64,000 bases of DNA, from assembly GCA_963969345.1 (NCBI GenBank), contig OZ017769.1:7257725-7321724 (forward strand). The letters are read 5' to 3'. The position numbers and the translations under genes were made by a program. The stretch's first letter is position 1; each line of letters starts with the position of its first letter. The notes under the pieces are model-generated. The model was given only the letters and a program-made list of their open reading frames with translations. It was not told the origin of the DNA and did not search any database. This DNA comes from Turbatrix aceti. Its lineage: Eukaryota; Nematoda; Chromadorea; Rhabditida; Panagrolaimidae. This document shows positions 54,013 through 64,000 of this stretch, one piece after another.

Positions 54013-57000
54013 TTAGTAGCAGGCCTTGCCGAGACGCTTGAGGCCCTGGGCGGCGTCGGAGAGCGCGACGACCGATGCGAGCATCGACTTGACCGCCTGC
54101 ACCGATGGGTACTGAAAAGTGGACATTGTTACGATTGTTACGGTATTCCATTGCATTTGACTGTAGTTTGGTACATTTTAGTGAATGGAACACCCCTCGA
54201 CAGTCTTTGGTAGCATTTCGAGTCCCCGGGTCCATTGAACTGACAAAAGAAGCTCATAAAAACGCAATTAGCAAGGCAGACTCACCTGGTCTTTGGCGAT
54301 CTGAACATTGTTGACAGCCTGTCGCAGCTGGGTGTTGAGCCGAGTCGTCGCACGCCGCAGCTCGTCGTGCACGGCAGGGGCGGCGACGCACTGTGCCATG
54401 TTATCGCCGACGTAGACGAGGGTGCGGGCTTCGGCGATGATGAGTTTCGCCTTCTGCTCAAACTTGGCTGGTCCGTCAGCCTGCTCCACGGCGGAGAAAA
54501 ACTCGTCGATGCGGTCGCAGAGCCCGGTGGTGTGCTGCTCGAGCTGGGGCGCGTAGTAACGAATGAGCTCCTTCTCTTCTTCGGTCACCTCCTGGAGCGC
54601 TCTCTGCGACAGAACCGGCAACGTGGCTGGCGGCGGCTCAACAACAGAAATTGGCAATCTGGTCTGCGGGGGACGCGGATGACGCAATTCGGAAAAGGCG
54701 TGGTCCTGGTAGGCGGATGACTCGCTGAGGACGCTCATGAGGTCGTCCTCCTCGTAGACGTGCCCCATCTCGCTGCTGGGAGACGACGCGCCGTCGACGA
54801 GGGTCCGATCCCGGTCTTTGTCTTCAAGGGTGGGGGTCAGCGCGCCAGGTCGATCGCTGCCAGAGGATCCAGTCGAGCTAGTCGTGCTCTCGCCGCCGTC
54901 CATCGCGATTTCCTCAACAGTGAGTGGGGTCAACTGGGTGGGTTTCTGCTTGATGATCGGGGGCGGGGGCCGAGAAGGAGCCTGCCCAACCCGCGGCTGC
55001 TGCTCGGGAGTGGGGGTCGTGACCGGGAACGGCACGGATGCAGGCGAGTGTCTGCCGAGGAAGTGCACAGGCGAGGTGATATTGCTCGGGCCCCCGGGGA
55101 AGGGGCCGGTGCCCAGCAGGTAGACCCACTGCACCAGCTTGCGACAGTCTTTGGGGAGTTGCTGCAGGATGGCGACGAACTGGTCGAGGCTGTCGTTGCC
55201 TGCGTAGTAGCCCGACCTGGCGAGAGCAGCCAGCGTCCACTGCGTAGAGTCCAGCAACTCGCGGAGGCGGTGGATCAGAGATTGCGACGTCAGCAGAGGA
55301 GCGGTTAGCTGCGCGAGTTCTAAAGCCTCTTCGGGTTATACAAATGAAAAGTGCTCGTACGCAAAGACTCACCTTCATTCTTGGGATCCCCGCGACTCAG
55401 GCTGATGCGCTGCGTGAACTCGAGCAGCTCGTCGAGAGCAGCGTCGATGGTGTAAACCGTGTCCTGAACGATGGGTAGCGTGCGATGGAGCAGCTGCGGG
55501 TGCCTCCAGTTGGGCGCAGAAGTGATGCTGTTGATCTTGACGGCGTTGATCTCGATCACCTTGGCGCAGTCGGTCATCTGCGTGCACAGCAGACGTTTAC
55601 GCATGGCAGCAGAGTCTGAATCAGAGTCGCCTGACGGAAAAGGACTGAAAAAGTAGGCAAATGAGTGACAGCGTGCCGTCGGTCGACCCCTGCTGAGGTT
55701 AACGACTTCTACAAAACTTTGAATTCCGCACAAAAACTAATTTTATTTCAAAAAAGTCGGCAGAAATGCACGATTTTACAATCGTCCGACGCAAACATCG
55801 ATTGTAAAGTAAAACCCATGATTTCAGTCGGTGAATGAAAAACAAAATGTTGTTTTTAGGGGTTCAGAATGATCTTTTAGGAGGAATTCACAAGACGACG
55901 CCCCATAATAAAGACCGGGGTCATTTGTCAGTCATGTCGTTAGGCCTATGGACAATAAAATGATGATCCTATTTCACTCGCATTTAGAAAAAAATTGAAG
56001 GAATCACATGAACGCAAAAATAGACAGACAAAGGAACACGAAAATTTTGTAAATTAAAATTTGTAAAAAAACTGACCTGTCGATGGACGCCGAAGCCCCA
56101 GAAGTCGACTGGGGGGTCTGAAAAACGGGTTGCAACACAGACGCAGGTAGAGAACGGCTGGGCTGTGGCACTGTAGCGGGAATCGGTGCCGAGGGCTTGG
56201 AGGGGTTCTCTTGGGGCTTCACAGTGATAGGAGATGAAATCTTGCGGGCATCGGTCATTTGAGGGGTCGTGAAGTATGACAAACGCGAGTTCACCGGAAT
56301 ATGCGAACCAGCGGTGACAATTGGCACGTTGTGAACCCCAGGTGCTGATGCCGACGTCGAGGACGTTGATTGGGGTGGTAGAGATAGATTGCCGTGATTT
56401 CCGGTAAGTTGGTTCTCGGAGAACGACGCTGTGTCGCCTAGCGATCGATTTGAGTGCACGGAAGACCTCTGAAAAAACGTTGCGTCCAGGAAAACTTCAA
56501 AAACGGCCAACAAACCTTGACAGGAGAGTCGCCAGCATCCGTCCCGATGCCACTAGACGTCGGGCTGTCAGAAGCGTTAGTACCACTGCTGATGCGCTTC
56601 ATAATCACGCTGCCCGTGTCAGAATCGCTGTCTGTTGACCTCGGAGCGGCGGTCTGCACGGGAGGAGGCCTCGGGGGCTGCTGGTGCTGCTGTTGTTTCT
56701 GCGACAGCGACTGTGATTGCTGATTTTGTTTGTGGACGGCATCTGCGATGATCTTGCTTGCGTCTGAAGTTTGTCAATGATTCCCTAATATTTTTAGGGT
56801 TTGGGTTTCGCTTCCATTCTATTATACATAATTCTCCAGGCAGAAGCACAACAGTCAACAAAAAAAACTGCATGCATCTGACGGCCGCGGCCGTGTCGCA
56901 TCAATCAACACGACCTGACGCAATCTCAGCCACACCGCTCGCTCAATTTTACCGCAGGCTAACCCACAAACAACAAAAAAAACTGCATTTCAAACTCGTT

Positions 57001-60000
57001 TGCAGGTAATTGTCAAATGAAGACGGTGATACCCGCAGACGTCCTTCCTTCATTCCTTTTTAGGCCTAATTGCGCGGTATTCGCGTTTTTCCGTGAGAAA
57101 AGACAGCTTTTGCAAAAAAATAAACAACGCATAAAAATTCTTATATCGTAAAAAATAAAAAAAAACTCACCAAAAGTCTCCAAGCTCCGAATAGCCTCTT
57201 CGACGGCATCGATGAGGTCATCCTTAACATGCTTAGGCTGAACTGCCGGCTTGCTGATAGCGGCATAAAGAGCCGCGGGATCGTGCACTAGGTGTGGCTG
57301 GTAGGGGACCGGCGGGGGCAACTTATTAGAGGCCGGTTGCAGGAAGACCTCCGTGTCGCTGTCATTGCTCTCTGCCGGCCGACGCACGCAGTTGGTGGCC
57401 TTGCGGAAACCGTTTTTGAGGGTCTGCAGAGAAGGCGACTTTGGACGTGCTCGTTGGCTCATCGGTGAGGTTGGTCTGTCCTCGGAGGGCGCTGACTGAC
57501 GACGAATGGGCTCAAAGGGCTCTCGGAGGGTAGAAGTCGAGCCGGAAGGCGTCGGCGGAGTGACGGTACTGGCGACGGACGCGTTGCTACCGAGGAGGCG
57601 AGCGAAGGAGCGACGCTGGGGTGGTGGAGGGGGCGAAGTGAGGCTGAAACACGATAGGAGCGTCTTCATGGCAGAGGAAGACTGAAGACTTGAACTGCAG
57701 CAGACGGCCGTAAGCCGCCCGGAGGGATCGGTTAAGGAAGTTCGCGCGGAGGCGAGGAGCATGCCCCGATACCCTAATTCATTTAAATTTGATTTGCAAG
57801 ACCGTTTCACATCAGACTGATCGAATTGGAGGCCACAGAAGCGTGCATGTTAACATTTTTGGAATTCCGCTCAATTCTATGCAACAACAAAAAATCTGAT
57901 TCCGTTGGATCAGATTTTTTACAAAGCAGAAAAAAAAGAAAATGTGTGCAAAACTAATTTTTTACGAATTGCGAAATAAATAAAAGTTCCAGAAAAAAAT
58001 GATTCATCCCAGCGGATAGCCGGGCACAAAAACGGGAGCCGGCAGGCGGAACAACTAACGAACAACTTCTAGCGAGGCCAGACCCCGGTACGGAACTACT
58101 ACACGCACTACGGGATTAGAGGTCTAACCAACAACACAATCTGCAGGCAGCGGCCTCACCGCGATCATCCCGCCTGACAACACGTGTTCCCGCGCAATCG
58201 CCATCGATTAGATTAGACAGGAGATGTGTCTGCAAAAGACCATGACAAAATTGCGGGCGGATAAGGAAGAAACCGTCGACTGACCGCACTGCACTTCGCT
58301 GCCGACAGATCCAACGGAAAGATCACTGCGGTCGCTCATGCAGGAGCAGGAGAGACGCGGATGCCGGCCCGGTCATCCCGTGTCGTCGTGCGACGCAAAA
58401 CAAGTCATCCCGGTCGTCATAAAAGTGTTCGTTCACTTTCCGCTCGCCGGTTATCCCTGGCCGTGCCGGGGCAATAAATCACGACGGAACATGCACCGGC
58501 CACCGGCCACCGACCGCCAATCTGTACTGTTACACGCCCAAAAACTCTGAACACTGGCTGGCCTTGGTCGGGGAAGCGATTAAAAAAGTAATGAAGCCCT
58601 ATCAAAAATCTTCTGCGCGCCCCGCATATTTTTGGAATGATTCGCCGCTACCTGCTGCGTGAAAAAAAAACAACACGAGCGGCCACCGTGTTTTTCCCAG
58701 AATCGATGACCGCTCTCCAATGACGCAGGACGAACGTGAAAGCTGCTCTCCCAGTGGCGTGGCATGCGGCCGCCTGTTTCCGCAAAGATGGGGCGTGCAG
58801 GCGCAAGAAAAAAACGACGCGTCGAGGAAGAAAGCGAAGCGGATGGCTGCTTGAGTCATCAGAGTCCTCCCTTCACGCCTGTTTACCTCTCACTACCTCG
58901 TCGCTTCGCCTGCGTTGCATCGCACTAGAAAGCGTGATAGCAGAGACCTGTTAGCCGCGTCACCCGGGAAGTGCTCCGACACGCGTCAACCGACCGCAGC
59001 ACGTCTCTGTCAACAAAGGTGACAGCAGGAATGATTGCACTTAAATTCGAGGTAGTACTGACTCGTTTGACGCTTTGATTCATCCGGGAAACCGACCGGA
59101 AAGCAGTGCAGAGAGTTGTGGTCATGCAATCAATTCAAACCGATTCTGATAACAAATAAGGCTCGCCGATGATTAGATAATCCTTTTGAATGCTCCGCGC
59201 GACAAAAAAAAACAAAAAACAAATCAATTGTTCGCTCAAGCTTTTGCCCATTGTGTAAACAAATAGTAAAACACCAGAGCGAAAGACAAGGTCAAAAAGA
59301 GCACCGGAAACTGCCCGGAAATAAAAAATGAAAACAGGGGAGAACAAAAAAAATCAAAAATGTCAAGACCAACCTCGAAGATGTCAGCTTACGGTTGAGC
59401 GAAGCTCGTTCTTCGCTGGGAAATTGGAAAGATCGGAAGCTGACGGTATCGGGCTCCACCGTGGACGAGGAGTCTTCCTTCGGCGGCGGCGCAGTGGCCA
59501 CGCTCGAGATCGATGGGCGACGGAAGGTGACTGACGGCGGAGGGAGCGTCGACGAAGAAGCAACCTGGATCGGGACCTGGCGCTGAACCACCGAGGCGAA
59601 CTGGGGCTGTTGGAGGGGCACCGAGACGGGGGCACGCTGCTGCGTTGCAAACACCGGAGGCTGCGCTTGCGCGGAATACGTCTGAAATTGGATTTTTTGA
59701 TTACTGTTTGCGGCTGTTATAATTGAAATTACAGCGTTCTACTGTAACGGATATCATCGGTTTTAAACGCTGCTATTTCAAAAATAGAAGAAATATGTTT
59801 TGGCCCAAAAAGAACTCTTATGTTCTTTTTTGTCGGCTTTTGAGCAGTTTACTGCGCGCTAAACAATTGAAAGTGCAATTTGAATGGGGATTTAGTGCTC
59901 TACAAACTCTCGAATGGCACTTACCCTCTGAATTCGAATTGGGATGTTCCGGATAACGCCGTTGTTATTTGCATTGCCATTGATGGTCAGTTCAGCCGCA

Positions 60001-62831
60001 GAAGACGTCCATGGCGCTTGGCTGAGTTGTCTGTTGCCTTCCCTGCTGTTGTTCCCGTAATCTGTGACCTCGGTAGCTGATGGAGCTGGCAACGATGGTC
60101 TCGGCCCGTTGGTATCCAATTCCTCGAAGAACCGATCAAATCCACTGTTGCCATTGCTGAAAAGCCAAAATCAAGCAAGATGAAATATCTCAAAACCAAC
60201 CTGAAAAGCAGAGGCGGCAGCTTTTCCCGGAAGAACGGAGCCCGGAAAAAAGTGTCGTCGAGCATGAAGATCTTACTCACGACTTCGGGTAGCAAGCCCT
60301 GAAAATTTATGTTTAATGGACTGCCGAAGGGTGAAAAACAACAGCGAAAGGGCGGAAAGGTTCGGGAATGAGCCAAAACCCCATCTCATGAGACAAAGAC
60401 GAACGAGCGAGCCGGTATCAAAGAAGAAAAGGTGGGAAAGCGACTGCTGACTGCTGACTAAGCGACTAAGCGGGCCCCTGTGGCGGCGTTGTCCCCGGGT
60501 TGGCTCCTGACGACGACGTCGCCCACCTATGTATCTATTATATTATTTACTATTACAGCCTCGGGCAGCAACTTGGAAACAAAAAAAAAGAGACATACAA
60601 GGACAGAAATGGGGGAAGACGTTGCATTGCATTGCTGACAGGGCCTCAAATTACAATTACCGATTTGCAGAAGAGTCAACCTCTAACGAACTCACATCAG
60701 CGTTCACCTGCTGCGCGAAATGAAAGGAATTCAAAAACCGCAATTTACTTTTATAAAAAAACAAGTGCTGACGCTTGTTTTTGAAAGTTGTTTTGTGGAA
60801 CGATGGAACGTCCCAGGATCCCGGTTGGGGCGTAATCAGGTAAACCGAGCACTTTGGAGTGTGAAAAATCGGTAGCCACCAAAAAAATCGACTCCTAAAT
60901 AGACGAGTGGCACGTCCATTAACAAATGAGAATCAGCGCGATTAAGAAAGACAAGACCACTAATGAGTCAGTCACCTGCCTCGTTTACTCAAAAAAAAAA
61001 TGAATTGCGTATGCATGTATATCGTCGACAGCCTCCTAGGCAGTTAGTTCGCCATCAAGTCGTCAAAAAACTCCGCGCAAGACGTCAGACGTCAGCGTAA
61101 TTAAAAACTTAGTAGCAACCACGAGTCTTTGACTGAAAGACACGGCGCCGATCGACCGAACAACCAAACGAACGCGTTATTATTCATTTACGAAACAGGA
61201 AGCCGCGTGAAAAGATGAGAAGACGGGGGCAGTCCGCTACGCTTTAGCTTCGGGCCACGCTGCCGCCGCCGCCGCCGCATAGCATCATGTGTCGGTGTCG
61301 GTGTCGGTGATCGCACTCGGCTCGTTAAACTCCCCCCCTCGGCTGTCTCTTGCTTCATCAATCTCTCCCTCTTTCCCGCTTACTTCTCGCCTGCACAGGT
61401 GTTTTTTGAGGAGGAGTTGTTGGGTGGCTGCTGCTCATCTCGACGGAGGACCAGTCAAGTCGCGCTGCTGCAAGGCAAGTTGTCTCTCATCTCGAATGTG
61501 ACTGTTTTGAACAACGAAAATCATTGCAAAACAGCAAGCAGCCCCTCCATGCCTGCCCAAGGATGCCTCATTTTTGAAGAAGTATCCCGACAACTGACCA
61601 CTTATCGGGGAAAACGTGTGTCCCCCTCAACCGACGAAGTACACCTCCGCGGATGAGTGACAAACGACCAGTTCCTTGCAAAAACAATTGTATAGCGACT
61701 CAAAACAACGAAAAAGCATAGAAAAAGCACGTTAGTATTGGAAAAATCTTCAATCTTCAAATCTGAGTAAAAAAGTAGCCGGCGATCGCTCTGTGACCTT
61801 GAAAGCATGGCCTATACAGGCAGGCAGAGCAAAAGACAGAGCAAGTACATCAGAGTCAATTGGAAGTCGTTTCATTGCAATGCAACATCGACTTTTGACT
61901 TGAAACGCAGTCGTCACCGTCACACAATCTATCCAGCTCCAAAAAAACTGGGATGGATCGGTGGACTCCATTGTATTGTTCGGAGCTACATTTGAGAACA
62001 AAAGGACATACAAAAGAGGCGTCGAGGCGCATCGCATCGCCCGACCAAATCCCCAAGCCGGAGCGGAACGTCAGCTGATTCGGATCACCCCGAGCAACAA
62101 GCATCCCATCCCGCGATGGATGATGGGTGACAAAAAACACAAAAAACAAAGCCTCGAAGCATCGTCGGTGAGAATAATGGCTTCCGCAATCCGCGATCAT
62201 CCGTGATCCCATGGGTGCACAACTCGCTTTCACACACATACACCAAGTCTCGAATCACAAAAACCACAGCTGTTAGCTTACCGGGGGCCAGGTGAGCGTG
62301 TTTCGACGCGACGCAAAACCGGATAACGGCCAGCCAGGAGGAGTGAAGCGGGCGGTAAATCACAGCGGGGGGAAATAGAAAGATGAGGGTGGAAGTGGCT
62401 AGCATTCATCAACAAAAAAACAGAAAGAACGACGATCGTCGACTATCGGGTGAGTGAGTGAGTAAGCAGCTTGCTCGGGAGATTGGATGAGGGATGAGGG
62501 ATAATGAAATCGCATCTGGGGTTTGGTTTCGTCTCGGGGCAGAAAACTAGCGGAAAGTTAATCGAATGCAGCTGATGAAGACAAATCACGGGACAGGGGC
62601 CCCATATGGCCCCCCGGTAGCTGGCGACCCTAAGAGACCTCTTAGATGAACAAGATGAACAAGGCTAATCCAAAGACTTGATTGCTCACAGGAGCGAACA
62701 GGGAACAGGGCGAACTCAACTAAAAAAAGGGCTAAAAAACTTACCGCAAGTGATGACGACGTCGACTCCTCGGGACCCGCGGAGACGAGTGAAAGCGTCG
62801 ATGAGGACACCTCGACGGCGGGCGTATTCAT
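54013..62831 (-). CDS. Cas-family adhesion scaffold (p130Cas/BCAR1-like) without a visible SH3 domain
   Basis: Ten coding exons on the minus strand: 62831-62745, 60298-60201, 60156-59925, 59681-59374, 57643-57171, 56763-56516, 56468-56077, 55644-55373, 55319-54286 and 54111-54013. They give 1080 aa with every phase consistent. The C-terminal part identifies the family. TIDAALDELLEFTQRI and LPKDCRKLVQWVYLLGTGPF match the Cas serine-rich four-helix bundle. LIRYYAPQLEQHTTGLCDRI, RTLVYVGDNMAQ and the last exon (YPSVQAVKSMLASVV) match the Cas C-terminal FAT-like domain. The middle is Ser/Pro-rich with Gln runs and PPPPPQRR. I see neither the N-terminal SH3 nor the YxxP substrate array of vertebrate Cas. 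From the family, Cas proteins link FAK/Src to Crk at integrin adhesions. The first exon shown may be an alternative start, because an open frame extends upstream to an acceptor at 62994. C-terminal identity is firm; the N-terminal exons rest on phase and splice sites. Confidence 0.8.
60302..62744 (-). other. Long intron 1 of the Cas-family gene (2.4 kb in this model)
   Basis: It runs from the donor GCG|GTAAGT (62744) to the acceptor AAATTTTCAG (about 60299). It includes an AP-1-type TGAGTCA at about 60965 and short GC-rich runs. Another donor-like site (CCCCCG|GTAAGC) near 62283, preceded by an open frame, has the wrong phase to join the next exon. No SH3-like peptide was found on the minus strand. 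Confidence 0.5.
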
Positions 62832-62993
62832 CGCGCTCTCAGGAAGGGGGGAAGGTAGGAAGGCAGGAAGGAAGCTGTCGTAGGGTTTCTTTACGTTGAA
62901 AGAAAACGACACACGTACAAGTCGACGTAGACAAGCCGAGAAGAGTGCAATCCTATCGGCAAACACGAACGTTGCCTGCTCGGAGAGTTGGAT
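62832..62993 (-). other. Leader part of the first Cas-family exon shown (5' UTR or in-frame extension)
   Basis: A strong acceptor (TTTTTTTTTTCGTTTTACAG ending at 62994) begins this exon. From there to the ATG at 62831 the coding frame stays open for 54 codons, so the segment could be coding and joined to exons further left on the minus strand. The deduced peptide shows no known domain. Confidence 0.5.
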
Positions 62994-63579
62994 CTGTAAA
63001 ACGAAAAAAAAAACTAGATGGATTAGAACGGCCAAAAACGACTTGGCTACCCCGCCAAACACGGTTGGGTTGATAGAGAGCGTCTATTTACGCAGATATA
63101 CATACGTCAATCCAAAGCAAAAAGCAAATTCAGGTCAAATTCGGTGGACAGCGAAAATGGGCTGGCTGCAAAAACACTCGCAGGTCGAAAAAAAATAAAT
63201 GACAGCCGCCCGCGCAGGAAGCGCTCGGATCTGCTGGATGCAGTGGGATCGGGATGAGATCGCACAAGTAGCAAGTCGAGAGTGCTGGATAAACACTACA
63301 ATGCATCATCATCTATCTCTGCCTGCGCGCAAAACGACCGGTTTGACGCATGCATCGTCGCGCCGCCGACGAACGTGTTTGCGGGCAGCGAGGACATTAT
63401 TCAAATGGCAGCAGCCCCTGCGTACGACGCGACAATTGCGTGGGATTCTCGGAGCCGTAAAGGTCGTCGTCGCTCCTCCTGGGCACGCGCATGTATACTA
63501 ATGGCTTGCGCACCACACTGTTTTCGCACCGGTGGTGACAAAACGACTGCTAGCAGCACAATCACCTGTACTCGCTCAC

Positions 63580-63700
63580 CTTTGCCGCCCGGGGGTGTCT
63601 TGCGGGAATTGATTCACATATTATATTTATCGCTGCCGCCGGGAAAAAGCACCCAACAAAAAACGCCGGACTGATGAGTGCGCAAATTTGTGACACACTT
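63580..63700 (-). other. Candidate untranslated first exon of the Cas-family gene
   Basis: On the minus strand GGCGGCAAAG|GTGAGC (donor at 63579) could splice to the acceptor at 62994. The preceding sequence contains only a minimal ATG-TGA reading frame, which fits a 5' UTR. The upstream boundary is a guess. Confidence 0.3.
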
Positions 63701-64000
63701 GAAAAAACTGTGACAAATCACCCCTGCGGAAGCAACGGAAGCTGTCGTCCGATGATCGCGGTGCACAAACGAGAGCCGCGGCTCACGGGTGTTTATGGGC
63801 GTTGCCGGAGTGTAAAACGCGTGGAATGAACTTAACCGGGGGTTGGGGAAGTCAGAAGGTCATCATAGTCGACTTTCTGTCTTTCCCAGTGAAATTAGGG
63901 TCGTCAGAAGAGATCTCGAAACATCGTAGTTTGCTTCTAACCAGGGATTTTGATCACTTTTGAAATTGCTCCGATTTTCGGTCTGCTCCTTAGTGGGAGC
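63701..64000. other. Right-edge flank, no feature supported
   Basis: No family-supported exon, repeat copy or RNA gene is seen in the last 300 bp. It may hold promoter sequence of the Cas-family gene. Confidence 0.35.

Noticed and set aside
59135..59347. Open frame with a hydrophobic start on the minus strand between Cas exons
   Set aside because: It lies in an intron of the Cas model, has T-run-derived hydrophobic residues and disrupts the phase-consistent exon chain.
1..64000. tRNA, rRNA or spliced-leader RNA genes
   Set aside because: I looked for T-arm GGTTCGAATCC-type boxes paired with a D-arm A box, for rRNA core motifs, and for short donor-plus-Sm-site units. None was convincing by eye. 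A tRNAscan-SE and Infernal run would settle this.

Overview
The window is 64 kb of nuclear DNA from a small-genome invertebrate animal. The genes have spliceosomal introns, mostly 44-65 nt long with GTRAGT donors and pyrimidine-rich YTTTCAG/TTTTAG acceptors. The gene content is purely metazoan: a megalin-type receptor, APC, a p130Cas-like adaptor, SLC6 and Sm-G. There are no bacterial operons, CRISPR arrays or phage genes. A compact ecdysozoan (tardigrade-like or nematode-like) fits best, but the phylum cannot be proved from this sequence. All exon structures below were worked out by hand from reading phase, splice consensus and family similarity; every complete model sums to a whole number of codons.

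Layout. (1) 1-978 (+): 3' part of ZC3H15/DFRP1. (2) 2414-19870 (+): a complete LRP2/megalin-type endocytic receptor of 4783 aa, 78% of it in one 11.1-kb exon. (3) 20384-21219 (-): an orphan secreted, probably GPI-anchored protein, 3'-overlapping the receptor gene. (4) 21580-23206 (+): PPAN/SSF1, divergent from the orphan gene. (5) 23585-28376 (-): a tandem run of WDR12, CIR1 and a small coiled-coil protein. (6) 28622-28957 (+): SNRPG, divergent from WDR12. (7) 29990-32150 (+): MANEA. (8) 32857-35606 (+): an SLC6 transporter. (9) 35989-38953 (-): a very short APC homologue. (10) 39174-40034: a near-perfect 285-bp inverted repeat. (11) 40-54 kb: gene-poor DNA containing one intronless gene (45721-46968, +) with a Brinker-like HTH, two CENPB-like HTH domains and a CtBP-binding motif. 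(12) 54013-62831 (-), probably with 5' UTR beyond: a ten-exon Cas-family (p130Cas/BCAR1) scaffold without a visible SH3 domain.

Functional themes. The left 35 kb is a dense block of mostly housekeeping genes. PPAN and WDR12 act in 60S ribosome assembly, ZC3H15 in translation-GTPase control, SNRPG in splicing and MANEA in Golgi glycan trimming; the megalin-type receptor sits beside them. The right half holds regulatory genes (APC for Wnt, a Brinker-like repressor, a Cas adhesion scaffold) in long non-coding tracts, as expected for developmentally regulated loci. Several introns and gaps carry dispersed MITE-like repeats. Almost every gene has a splice acceptor 10-170 nt upstream of its ATG, which implies 5' UTR introns or spliced-leader trans-splicing.
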